This document shows, one piece after another, positions 44,326-55,020 of a DNA stretch of 64,000 nucleotides. Position 1 is the first letter of the stretch. The number at the start of each line of letters is the position of its first letter. Origin of the DNA: Eutrigla gurnardus (taxonomy: Eukaryota; Chordata; Actinopteri; Perciformes; Triglidae); contig OY741268.1 in the NCBI GenBank assembly GCA_963514095.1, positions 8,881,324 through 8,945,323 on the forward strand, given 5' to 3'. A program made the translations under genes and the position numbers. The notes beneath the pieces were generated by a model that worked only from the letters and a program-made list of their open reading frames with translations, did not search any database and was not told the origin of the DNA.

Positions 44326-45286
44326 TAGGGGTGGGGAAAAAAATCGATATTGCAATATATTGTTGCGACTCTCTGTCGCAATAAATAAATCGATACACTG
44401 ACGGCAAATATCGATATTTTGGGTCTACGGGTTTTTTTAGACTCCCGTCGGTGCGTCCCCAATTTCCACTGCATGCGTCTCCGCTGCGTTGTTTACGGTT
44501 CTCCGGAGCGGATCCGTGGGGGCCGCCCGCTGCCCGGGGGTCGGTCTGAGCTCCAAGCGGGTTTCACACAGCCTTGAAGGCATGAGTGCCGACTTTTCGG
44601 CCAGGTTTGATTGCCTATTTACGGGCAGGATTCCGAGCGGCGCGCTAGAGTTTACGGTTCTCCGGACGGAGCAGAACTGCGGGTTCGCGGTGCGTAATTG
44701 TAAGCGTGGCCGTGTGCTGGCCGGTGCTGTTGTGAGCTTCAAGCGCTTTTCACACAGCATTGAGGGCATGAGGACCCACTTTTCGGCCGGGCTCGATTGC
44801 CTATTTACGGGCAGGATTCCGGGCGGCGCGTGTTTACCGTCCGCCAGAGGGTCCGCATGTGTGGATCCGCGGAGCCGTGTGGGCATGAGGCCCGACTTCC
44901 CAGGTACTGGATGGGTGAACATAACTCTGCACATAATTGGTTGCATACTGAAATGTGCTAAAACGGGCCCAAGTTTACATAAAAGAAGTTGCTACTGACT
45001 TTTCAGTATCAGAAAGCACTGTCCTGGTTTACATAAGACATGATATTAATGTTCATGCACTTTAATGTGTCCAGCTGGACAGTGTTTATTCATTTGTACA
45101 TTATACGAAGTTTTGGAATTTATGCATATTTTTTCTTTTTCAGTCACATATCGTGATATATGGTTGATGAAATTTCTTGCAATATATCGAATATCGCAGA
45201 TATCGTGTATCGTGATATTATCGTTATCGTGGGCCAAATATCGCCACAGTATCGAATCGTGAGTTACCCGTATCGTACCACCCCTA
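44326..45286 (+). mobile_element. hAT MITE with TAGGGGTGG ends
   Basis: TAGGGGTGGGG at the left and CCACCCCTA at the right are inverted. The 8-bp duplication GTTAACAC is at 44318-44325 and 45287-45294. Subterminal ATCGATATTGCAATATAT-type repeats occur on both sides. The centre has two copies of a GC-rich module (see 44490-44850). No transposase is present. Confidence 0.88.
44490..44850 (+). repeat. Two tandem copies of a GC-rich module shared with another MITE
   Basis: Both copies (about 44497-44645 and 44653-44835) run from GTTTACGGTTCTCCGG to TTTACGGGCAGGATTCCG. A diverged inverted copy is at about 26998-27190 in the TTAA MITE, sharing GACGGAGCAGA, GTGCGTAATTGT and GCTGGCCGGTG. The 169-codon ORF across it repeats a peptide (CLFTGRIP) because of the duplication. 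I do not regard it as a proven gene. Confidence 0.6.
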
Positions 45287-45403
45287 GTTAACACCCAGTC
45301 GTGCTTGAAAAAAAAAAAAATACCGTCAAATACCGTGAAACCGATGTAATTTTTAAAAATACCGTGATATACATTTTTGGTCATACCGCCCAGCACTAGC
45401 TGA

Positions 45404-48300
45404 AAGCAAAAGAAATGGTAGTCTGGCAGCAGCTGGACAAGGACTTTAGCATCATCCTAGAGCACTCGTTGCGCGGCCAGGTGGAAACGAAGCTGAACAG
45501 TATAGGAGATGTATGGAGTGCAGAAGCAGGTTCGGGGTAATGGCAGGAAAAGCGGAGCATTGACCCAAAGCAGAAGGGGAGGAGGGAGAGGGAGATCGAA
45601 CGACTGGTGAAGAGGCGGCGTCAACTCTGGAAGCAGTGGAGGAAGGCAAGTACAGAGGAGAAGGAGGGCCTGATGCCACTGGGAGGAGGTGAAGAAGAAC
45701 ATCTGCAACCTGCGGAGGGCAGAGCGCATCCGTAAACGCAGAAGGCGGAAGGAGAAGGACAGGAGCAGCTTCTTCAAAAACCCTTTCAAGCATGCAAGAC
45801 ACATGCTGGAGGATAAGAGGAGCGGGAAGCTGGAGATCTCACAATCAGAGCTGGAGACTCACTTCAAGGAGCACTACAGCAACCCAGGGAAACAAACGCC
45901 GCTAGGACCGCCAGGCTATGTCCCTTGCCCAGCCCCTCCATCCTACCTTTTTGAGACTGCTCTGCCCAAGTTTAGCCAGGCAGCACAAGTTGTCCAGAAA
46001 GCAAGAGCAGCCTCAGCCCCAGGCCCCAATGGCATACCTTATAGGTTGTAAAAGTACTGCCCAGGGGTCCTGAAACACCTATGGAATCTCCTCAGAGGTT
46101 GACCAGCTACCTCTCGAGCATTGGGTACATTGACACCAGCTGCCAGAAGGCTAGTGTGCCAGGCTTCCCAGGGTGCGTGGAACACTTGGCAGTCATATGG
46201 GACCAGATCCAGAGAGCAAAGAGAGAGAGAGGTGACCTGCATGTGGTGTGGCTGGACCTTGCCAACGCATACGGGTCTGTCCCCCACTAGCTCATCAAGT
46301 ATGCTCAGGATTTGCTGCACCCACCAGGATTTCACTACAAGCTGGCAACAGCAGGAAGTTGGCATTGCCATGGGATGCTCGATCTCACCCATCCTGTCTG
46401 TTCCAGCCTTCGAGATCATCCTCATAGGGGCAAGGAAGATGGTCGGAGGAGTGAAATTACAATCAGGCCAAAGGCTACCACCAGTGAGAGGCTATATGGA
46501 CGGCATCACCACCATTCTCCAGACAGCAGCATGTACAGCGAGACTGCTGGAGAGGATTGACGAGCTTGTGGGTTGGGCGAGGATGAAAATCAAACCTGCT
46601 AAATCACACAGTCTGTCCCTCAGGAAAGGGGTCAGAAACGACAAGACCATCTATGTTGCGGGTGGTGAGTTGATCCCATTGCTGGCTAGTCAACCTGTCC
46701 ATAGCCTGGATAAAACCTACATGGCAGACCTGTCTGATAGGCAGATGGGGGAAACAGTGAGGAGGCAGCTTGCAGATGGCTTGGCCAGGATGGACGGGAG
46801 CCAGCTCCCTGGTAAGTATAAAGTATGGAGCTACCAGTTCATACTGTACCCAAGGGTGATGTGGCCTCTGAAGATGTGCTAAGTCCCCTCCTGAGTGGCA
46901 GACAAGATGGACAGGCTGGATACCTCGTTCATCAGGAAGTGGCTGGGACTGCCAAGATGCCTCTCAGACGTAGTTCTTTTCGGCAGGAACATGCTACAAC
47001 TGCCACAACGATCCATTAGCCAGGGATACAGACAGGAGAAGGCTCAAATGGTGCTGGAGCTGAGGGAATCAACTGACCAACTTGTGAGAGCAGCTGGTCC
47101 CCAGGTACGAACAGGGAGGAAGTGGAAAGCCCAGGAGGCGGTCGACATGGCAGTCAGCAGGCTGAAACACTGCAAGGTCGTTGGAAGAGTCCAGGTGGGG
47201 CGAGCAGGACTGGGGAGAAGCGAGACCCCCCTCTTCTGGTCAAAGGCCTCAAAAGTGCAGCGAAGAGCCATGGTGGTGGGACAGAGCAAGACCGCCTTCA
47301 TGTCAAAGCGGTGTCTCAGGGCAAGGAGGCTGGATGTTGTGGGAAGGCATCACAGACAGGCCCATGTCATGGTCTGATCTGTGGAAGACACCCTACCTTG
47401 TCCCCGAAACCTCCACCAATGGTTTGGTGTGGAAGAGACCTGCCCCCTTTGCGAAACCATCAATGCAAGCCTCCAGCATATCCTGTCAGGCTGCAAGGCA
47501 GCACTGTCCCAAGGCCGCTACAGGTGGCGACATGACTTCGTGCTGAGGAAGCTGGTAGAGGTGGCAGAGGCATGCAGACTGGAGGCCAACAGCAGACCTT
47601 CGGCTCCAGCGAGACTGCCCATCCTGTTTGCAAGGGCTGGGGAGAACCCCAACCCCGCCCACCAAAGAGCAACACCAAGACTCCTCTCACCCGGCAGTGA
47701 GTGGACCATGAGGATCGACCTGGGGAGACAACTTCAATTTCCCAGGGAGATTGTGGAAACGTCGCTCCGGCCAGACCTGATCATGTGGTCAGTGCCACAC
47801 AAGACCATCCTGATGGTGAAGCTCACTGTCCCATGGGAGCAGGGTATGAAGGCTGCCAACGAACGGAAGCGTGCCAAGTATGCAGATCTGGCAGCAGAAT
47901 GCAGAGAGGCCGGCTGGAAAGCCATTACATGCCCCGTCGACGTGGGATGTAGGGGCTTTGTCGAGTCCTCGCCTGTTCGCCTGCTTCGTGACATCGGATG
48001 CACAGGAGCAGGGTGTCGGAAAGCCATCAAGGAGCTAGCAGAGGAGGTGGAAAAGGGCAGCTTCTGGCTGTGGCTAAGGAGGAGGTATAGGGGGTGGGGG
48101 CCTAACACCTAGGGCATCAGCAGGGGGTGGCAGGGAGCGAAACATCCATGACTGGTGGTCCCCAGCTGATGACCCGTTTATGCCGACAGCGGTGTACAGG
48201 GAGCACACTTGCTCAAAAGGCACCAGCAGAGGTGCGTCAGGCAGCAATGCCCAGCAGGTAGACCATCAACCTGTATCTTCAAAAAATAGTTAATTTTTTT
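45404..48300 (+). mobile_element. NeSL/R2-type LINE, 3' part
   Basis: This continues the LINE begun at 40265 after the inserted hAT relic. It has a degenerate RT, a Cys-His finger and a restriction-like endonuclease domain, then a short 3' UTR ending near TTCAAAAAATAGTTAATTTTTT. The exact 3' end is uncertain. Confidence 0.7.
45689..48112 (+). pseudogene. NeSL-like reverse transcriptase and REL endonuclease, inactive
   Basis: 45689-46051 encodes FKEHYSNPGKQ and ARAASAPGPNGIPYRL followed by a stop. 46081-46290 carries ASVPGFPGCVEHLAVIWDQI and the first catalytic Asp in VVWLDLANAYGSVPH; about 80 residues before it are deleted. 46121-46882 (another frame) has EVGIAMGCSISPIL and YMDGITTILQ, where the family has a D-D pair, so the second Asp is replaced. 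47381-48112 has the finger CPLCETINASLQHILSGC and the nuclease region MVKLTVPWEQGMKAANERKR with AECREAGW and VDVGCRGFV. Several stops and frameshifts confirm a dead copy. Confidence 0.75.
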
Positions 48301-48604
48301 TAAGTTTCAGTCAGATAACATAATGGTCATCTAGGAATGTTTGGCTTGGGCCCCAACCGACTCAAATTGCCACTGCCAGCAGTGATAGGATCACTCGGTT
48401 TCGTCACCGTCAGCATCAAAGTAATCATCCTGGACAAACAGCTCCACATTGTATCAGTGTTTATCACTCAGGAATAATTTTTAAGTTGCACAAGCAAGAA
48501 CAAAATAATAAGACGGCCTGCCTGTCTGTCAATGCTTACTTCCTGATTGCACGTGAGCACTCGTTTGGTGTTCTTAGGGAGCGGCTTTGAACAGAGGTCT
48601 GAAC
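48301..48604. other. Spacer and left part of a duplicated repeat
   Basis: 48525-48600 (TGTCAATGCTTACTTCCTGA and on) recurs at 50065-50125. The last eight bases, GTCTGAAC, are the left target duplication of the next MITE. No gene was found. Confidence 0.45.
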
Positions 48605-49284
48605 TGAGCATGACATTTTTCGGGAATTCCCGCGGGTCACGTGATTCCCGTGGGATTCCCGCGGGATGGGAGTCAAAGTTTTATTAATCCCGTGATTGGG
48701 ACGGGATGGGAATAAAAATCAACGGGAGCGGGCAGGAGCGGGAACGCCATTAATAGATGATGATTTTCAGCCGTGTTAAACAACCAAAAGGACAGACACA
48801 TCCATTTTTGTAGTCATCTTTCAGTGAGCCAAAACTATTTTGACTTGCGTTAGAACTACACATCCAACAGTGCTTTGACTTCCGGCCGGGCCGGCCACTA
48901 CCGGCAGTTAAATGTGCGGAGGGAGGTAGAGGCGATGAAGCCGGGAAGCGAGAGCTACAGACTAAAGTCCGACACAATGATCCGTCGGTGAGATTAACTG
49001 ACTTTATTGGGAAGTCGCAAATATTGCATAGATTCATGCGAGTTGAATGTGATGAAAAAACAAAAAAAAAACGGAGTTGGATGGGAGTGGGAGTGGGATG
49101 GGAGTGGGAGTAATTTTGAGTGGGAGCGGGATGGGAGCGGGAGTCATTCTACAGGAGTGGGACGGGATGGGATTTTTTTTTTTACTCCGGCCCGGGATTG
49201 TGATGGGATGGGATTTTTTCTCTGGGAGTGGGATGGGACGGGAGTGAAAATCCACTCCGAAAATCCATCCCATGTCATGCTCTA
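48605..49284. mobile_element. hAT MITE with G-rich subterminal repeats
   Basis: TGAGCATGACAT at the left and ATGTCATGCTCTA at the right are inverted. Exact duplications GTCTGAAC flank the element (48597-48604, 49285-49292). Both sides are packed with GGGATGGGAGTGGGAG-type repeats. The strand bias gives artefact ORFs. Confidence 0.85.
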
Positions 49285-49292
49285 GTCTGAAC

Positions 49293-50300
49293 GAAGGGGG
49301 CAGGACTTTTTCTATTCGGTGATATGTTAAAAATGTAGCGTTTTTTCCAAATGACCTACTCAAGTTAAACTGAGCAAAGGTTTTATCTGGGAAGATTAGG
49401 TGACAAAAAGTAGCCCTACTTAATTCTTGTGTCAAACTGGTTGGTGACTCCAACCTCAACCCCCGTCACATACAGTGGGCACAGACCAGCTTGTGTGCCA
49501 CCTTGCTAAGCAGCAGGTAGACCAGCTTGTGTGCCAGCTTGTCCATAATGAGCCGCTCCCACAGGTGTCTTGTGACCCTTATTGCTCTGGGGGGCTGCAA
49601 AGTCAGTGGAAGTCCCCATCTGCGGTACATGGCCAGAGTTGGAGGGAACACCATCTACCACATAATGAGTGTCTTGCCAGTGGTCTGTGCCCTGCTCGTA
49701 GCTGGTGCTGGCGTGACTGTTCCCAGAGGATACTGGCTGGTCAGGAACTTAAGAAATAATAAGGAAGCCTGCATCCACAGAAGTTAAAGCCTGGCTGAGA
49801 TTGGCTGGTGAAGGCAAGTCCAGCAGACGCCTTCATAAACGGAGGCATAGGAGGAGCGAGCGACAACTCATTAGTTAAAGGTTGAGTAGGTTATTCTATT
49901 CTGAAAAAAAAAATGTGGTTATATTACGTGAAATCCTCGTGACATACCAATAGCAATGAATACGTTAAATGCTCTGACATAAAACAATTTAAAAAATGTC
50001 ATCTGTGGTTGCGGTAGTACTGTAAAAACCCTGTCCAATCAAAGAAAGACAATAATAGTCTGTCAATGCTTACTTCCTGATTGCATGCATTCTGGCAATC
50101 ATGAGCACTCGTTTGGTGTTTGAACAAAACGAACGAAAGGGGCGAGACTTTTTTGGTTTTCGGCGATAGGTTCAAAGTTTGTGGTTTTTCCAAATGACCT
50201 ACTCAACCGTTGAAGTTTAACTGCAAAGATTAGTTGAGCCCTAACTTATTACTCTCAATCGTTAGGTCTCAGTGTCAAAACGGTTGGCGACTCCTGATGT
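49293..50300. repeat. Repeat pair surrounding an unassigned 0.6-kb stretch
   Basis: 49285-49460 (GGCAGGACTTTTTCTATTCG and on to ACTCCAACCTCAACCCCCGT) matches 50130-50330 in the same orientation. Together with 48525-48600 this shows two copies of one repeat, the left one split by the hAT MITE. Between them is a stretch with one ORF at 49527-49787. Confidence 0.5.
49527..49787 (+). CDS. Hypothetical 86-codon ORF with one membrane segment
   Basis: The frame runs from ATG to TAA. It contains a hydrophobic stretch, IYHIMSVLPVVCALLVAGAG, followed by a basic end (RGYWLVRNLRNNKEACIHRS). I do not recognise it. No splice sites or neighbours support it, so it may be chance. Confidence 0.2.
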   Translation: MCASLSIMSRSHRCLVTLIALGGCKVSGSPHLRYMARVGGNTIYHIMSVLPVVCALLVAGAGVTVPRGYWLVRNLRNNKEACIHRS

Positions 50301-53050
50301 AACCAGTAATGACACCAACCTCAACCCCCATCACATACTGTATTGTTTTAATGCTAGTGAAAATGAGTCGAACAAAGTTGTCACTCATCCGACAATAGTA
50401 ATGGTTGTTTCCTGCGGCGTGACAAGTGTGTGGAGGAAGCATTAAAGTTGTAGTCCGTAAGATTTTAGATAAGTTGCTTCTAGCGGCTCTTTGGCGATAA
50501 ATGTAACTGCAGGCGAGCTCCACACTGAAAGGAGGCCTGTTGTTTTTCCTTGTTTGCGATCACTTTGCTTCTTGATTAATTGCCCTTCTTCACATCGATT
50601 AGTTTTTTGTTTGCTTTTCTTCAGACTGGATGTTAAATGGTCTTTTTTCTCTGGCTGTTGATCTTCCATTAGTAATGAAATGTACCTGGCTGCGGCGGTC
50701 AAACACTTGACTAGAGGCAGCCTAACACAGCAGTTGGAGGTTACCGATTTCTGATTACAATGAAACGCAGCATAGGCTTCCACCTCCACCTGGGCAGACC
50801 AACTGCTGCTGACTGACATAAACTATGGGCGGCAGTGTAGGGAGAAGGATAAAGCCATGCAAACCAATCAAGTCCTCAGAATCAACAACAACAAATAACA
50901 CAAGCGACTTACTGTGAATCTTGAGAACCTAAAACCCCTTTCTCCCAGTTGACACGACAACACATAACCGGCGTTATCCGAAATCTCCACTTTGGCTGGA
51001 GTTCACTAATTTTTCACACATTGTTTTAACTCACTCTTTGATAGATAGTAACTTAAAAGACAATTAAATAGAATTAAATATTATGGATAACACATTTAAA
51101 TTGTTACATTTTTACAATGGTAATGAGCCAGATAAGAATGGCCACTGCGCTGACCATCCTGCTACCTTGAACTGAATGGGAATGTCCTGTCTACTCTATT
51201 TTGGTTCTATGTTCAGAGGCCTCACAGACTATTGTTGATGGGCAGATCTCAGCAAGTTGAAAATACCTTTCTTTTCCTAATATTTGCAACCCAGTTCTTT
51301 GTTATCTGCAGCTGTTTGTCTATGCTCAATGCATTGCCTGAGAAGCTTTAAATAAACCTGCTATCTTTTTGCACAGACTGACTTTAATATAATTACAGAA
51401 CTTTCTGCATAATTCATGTCCTTTATGTTTCTGTTTTCTAACAAAAAAACAGCTAATGCAAATAATATTATTATACTGCAGTGTTTGTCCGTCTGCCTCC
51501 GTCCCATTAAACTGTTCATCAGGGTTTTGTTTCTGTCCCAAGGGAGAGAGGTTGCCTCGGCGTCTCCATGCATACAGAAGCTGTCCTCTCCTCGCAGTCA
51601 TCGATAGCATTACTTAACTCCTCTCCAAGGTGCTATGAACTGGAGTCACTAGCCCGTCTGCACTGCAAATTGCATTAACTAATAAACCACCTTCTTCTGT
51701 GAGACACATCTCCAATATGCTGGCGAAATATAACCTATAGCTCATGTAGAGTGTAGGAACAACAGCTACATGATTCTTCCACACTTGGATTTAATTTGAT
51801 TAATGAACAAAAGATGAACTATTTTCCCCGGGACAACATAGTAGGGACACAGACAGAGACTCTGGATGAGAAAACACTCACGTCCAGATCACTGGACTGA
51901 CCTGGATGGAAAGTGAGGCCTCTTTATGGCCTCAAAACCTGCCCGATAAGGAGATTTATGAACGCCTAAATCGAAGCCTCAACAACATCTCCACGCATCT
52001 CCAAATGTGTGGAGGACACAGACCTTCAGAAACACCAGACTTTAAGGCACCACAAACACGTTTTGAGACCGATTAACACCTTTGTTTTACAGAGAGCCCT
52101 GATCAGGTTCAAATATTACAACCTCCTTCTTCCTCTGAGGACCTTTCTCAAGGATATAACGTCTTTTTAGGTGCTATTGGGGCGTCTGCTGTGTGTCAAA
52201 TAGCCCCTCCCTGCCCCCTAAAATCACACATGCATATAAGGGGGGCAGATGTTATTCTCTTGAGTTAACAGCAGAAATTACGTAAAGCCAGTCAGGACCA
52301 CTTTGGAGAAAAGCTAAGAAAGTGCTCATTGATACTTCAAACTACAGTCTAGACTTGTTATTATTACGTAACACATGACAATTATGACAGTCTGTGTAAA
52401 TCCAGTGCTTCTGCAACCCAGAAGTACGAAGTTCAGAAAATGTGATCCATCCACAAAAGTTACGTAGATCTCTACTGCTCTCAAGTGGCCATTGGTAAAG
52501 TGGATCATCTCCCAATCACCTTGATATATCATAAGCAAAACCAATAGATACCAAGTGTATTAACCAATTTACGTGAGACTAGCTTTATTGAGTGTACGGT
52601 GTTATGTTGAAACAAACCTTTCAACTTTCAAATTAAAAGTGGTTCATTCAAAGTGGTTATACAAAGAAATGTGATAATTAATGTTAAATTTACTTCGACA
52701 TGATTCTGTTATTTGTAACGTGATTCAAGGAACAAGCTTTGACCATAATGGCGAGATTATGTGTTCAAATGTATAGTTATAGCATTGCATTTATAATAGT
52801 TTAATCATATAGATCATATAGAAGGCAGCTCATCAACTGAGACGGATTTCAGCGAGACCCCGGCTACGAAGCTACCGCAGATCGACACTAACGGTTCAAA
52901 CCAACCCTCGGGCCCTGGCACGGAGAATCCCTTCGTGTCTACGTTGCCGATAGAAGAGAGACCACTTTCAGTAAGTTGAGAAGAATCATCACAAAGTAAG
53001 ACCGAATCCGCATTCAACAATAATGACCGAGTTGCAGGGTGAAACTAAGT
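50301..53050. other. 2.7 kb without recognised genes or repeats
   Basis: The stretch is AT-rich with only short frames. 50440-50480 (AAGTTGTAGTCCGTAAGATT) looks like an end of a common fish repeat but could not be delimited. A 68-codon minus-strand frame at 52814-53020 has no recognisable motif. Confidence 0.4.
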
Positions 53051-53059
53051 ATTATTGAT

Positions 53060-53337
53060 TTGGGTCTTCTTTGTTGCATCAGGGCCTGGCCAGCTTGGAA
53101 TCATTGAGGGGAAGATGAATACCCAAGTATATCAGACAATTCTTCAGAATAATGTGAGAATGTCTGTACGTCAGCTGAAACTGTGTAGAAGTTGGGTGAT
53201 GCAACAGGACAACAACCAAACCAGTTGTTAATGCTCAGCGTACACTTACTTTTCCAATGCCATTTTAAATGTTGAATGTGTGTTCAATAATGACATGAAA
53301 GATCAGATTTCTATTGTGTTATTATTTTAGACACATT
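53060..53337 (+). mobile_element. Tc1/mariner fragment, same family as 2128-3133
   Basis: ATTTGGGTCTTCTTTGTTGC through CTGAAACTGTGTAGAAGTTG matches the complement of 2600-2730. A deletion then removes the DLNPIE block, and the 3' UTR resumes (TTTTCCAATGCCATTTTAAATG and on, AGACACATT). The next MITE inserted into its tail at ACACATT. Confidence 0.75.
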
Positions 53338-54170
53338 GGGCCCTAGTTTCGTAGACCAGGCGCAGTCGGGGAGCAGGGCACCTGCGCCACGCCGACGGGG
53401 TGTATCCACCTGGACTTTGCCAGGCACCCCTCCCGTCACTCCCACCCGCGCAAGTGGGAAAGAGGGAGGAGAAGAAGGCATGAGTGGGAGACGAGGAGGA
53501 GACGAGGCGTGGACTGGGATTAACATAGCCGATTCAGATCTTCACCAATCAAATGAGCTCCTCTCCTCACCTTTAATGCGCCAGGCGAGGTGCAGTGCAA
53601 GTTTCGTCACTTGACAACCCAATGACAGAAGCAACACCGCCTTCCACCACATGCATCACGCGCTGTGCGCGCGTATAGTCATAATAATTATAATGCCGAT
53701 ATTATATCACTATAGAAATTGTAGGCACATTTTAGGTCTATCACAAAACAGAGCCGGCCGGGCCATTCATCATCATCATCACCCTCTTCATCATCTGCGC
53801 TCCACAGCTGCACCGGATTCCCCGTCCAACACCAGAACGGCGGGACATAGGGACCTCGTGTGCCGCTCAGACCAGCTGCAGCCGCGATTCCAGCTCGCAG
53901 CAAGGTTCCGCGTTTCTGGTCCAAGTTTCAGCTGTGTTAATTCAGTCAGGCTGAGTTTCCGTTATGCGTGCCATCCACCTTTGATCTGACGTCAGATGTG
54001 ACGGGACAATTTATATAGATATAAATTCACGTGTTGATTCAATTAGTTGCATTAAATAGTGTTTGTTGTGATTATTTATTGCATTTAAATGTGCCTGGAA
54101 CTGTGGAAACCTGCCTGTGAGGTCTTGGTAGACCAGGTTGGAACTGGCAGGCTTTCGGCGCAGTCTAAAG
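53338..54170 (+). mobile_element. GGGCCCTAGTTTCG-type MITE, copy 2, right end lost
   Basis: The sequence parallels 11639-12720 from GGGCCCTAGTTTCGTAGACC through AGGTTGGAACTGGCAGGC. It then breaks off without the inverted end. It lacks the nested MITE found in copy 1 (empty site near 53650). It is inserted into a Tc1 relic. Confidence 0.7.
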
Positions 54171-54350
54171 TAACTCTCTTTTTATTCATGATGTATTATT
54201 ATTTATTATTATTATTCATTGTTTTATAATAATATCACACCACCCAATATGCAAATATTTTTCTTCTAATAGCCTAACAATTTGTCATTTTAGACTGATT
54301 TATGCTGACCGCCATACAAAGTGAGTAGTATTCTTAAAGAAACTTAGATT

Positions 54351-54548
54351 GGGCTGCACGGTGGTGTAGTGGGTAGCACTGTCGCCTCACAGCGAGAGGG
54401 TCCCAGGGTTCGATTCCTGGGTCAGGTTCGGGTTCCTTCTGTGTGGAGTTTGCATGTTCTCCCCGTGTCAGCGTGGGTTCTCTCCGGGTTCTCCGGCTTT
54501 CTCCCACAGTCCAAAGACATGCAGGATGGGGATAGGCTGATTGATGAC
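54351..54548 (+). mobile_element. Head half of the ATGG-tail SINE
   Basis: GGGCTGCACGGTGGTGTAGT, a B box GGTTCGATTCC and GTTTGCATGTTCTCCCCGTG match the SINE at 22698-23079 (here on the plus strand). The copy is interrupted at GATTGATGAC, where a hAT-type terminus begins. The tail half was not found beyond it. Confidence 0.8.
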
Positions 54549-55020
54549 TAGGGGTGTGAATCTTTGGCTTCACAGCGATTCGAATCGATTAACGATACAG
54601 TAGTTGGCGATTCGATTCAAGGACGATTTTTTTTTTTTTTTTAACAATTCGATTTGATTCGATTCTGTAAACCACGATTCGATTCAGTAACTTGTAACCA
54701 AAATGCTCTATCCATGAAATAAACATGCAATAATGCAAGTGAGACTATCTGTATTCTTCTGAAATGTGAAAAATAACATATTTATTCGAGAAAAAAGTAG
54801 TCCTGCATAATATTTTATGCTGAATACAAAAATGTAATGAAACATTGCTCAGTTATTTTGAACATTTTCAGTAGACTACATGCTGGCAGGGGAGAGTGTC
54901 TTAAAAGTATTAAAACATTAATCATAAGTAAGAATCACGATTCATCCGATTAAATGCATTTATATCGATTATTGGTGAAGTCAAAACGATTAATTCTATT
55001 TATTTATTTTAGCAGATCGA
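54549..55020 (+). mobile_element. hAT-type MITE with CGATTCGAATCG repeats, right end unclear
   Basis: It starts TAGGGGTGTGAATCTTTGGC and contains many GATTCGAATCGATT-type repeats at both ends (54580-54690 and 54930-55020). A terminal CACACCCCTA at the right was not found, so it is probably truncated. Confidence 0.6.

Larger units (their letters stand above)
40556..45403 (+). mobile_element. BED-finger hAT relic, internally deleted, carrying two later insertions
   Basis: The left side has TTCATACCGAATACCGGTG and repeated ATACCGGTG. The right side ends ATACCGCCCAGCACTA, a hAT-type terminus. The outermost left bases appear lost, so no 8-bp duplication can be shown. 40767-41000 carries a BED-type zinc finger fragment, and no catalytic domain remains. 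A Rex3 LINE (41240-44202) and a hAT MITE (44326-45286) are inserted into it. Confidence 0.6.

Noticed and set aside
44489..44998. 169-codon ORF considered as a real gene
   Set aside because: It spans a duplicated module inside a hAT MITE, has no recognised domain, and the diverged copy at 27000 encodes a different peptide pattern.
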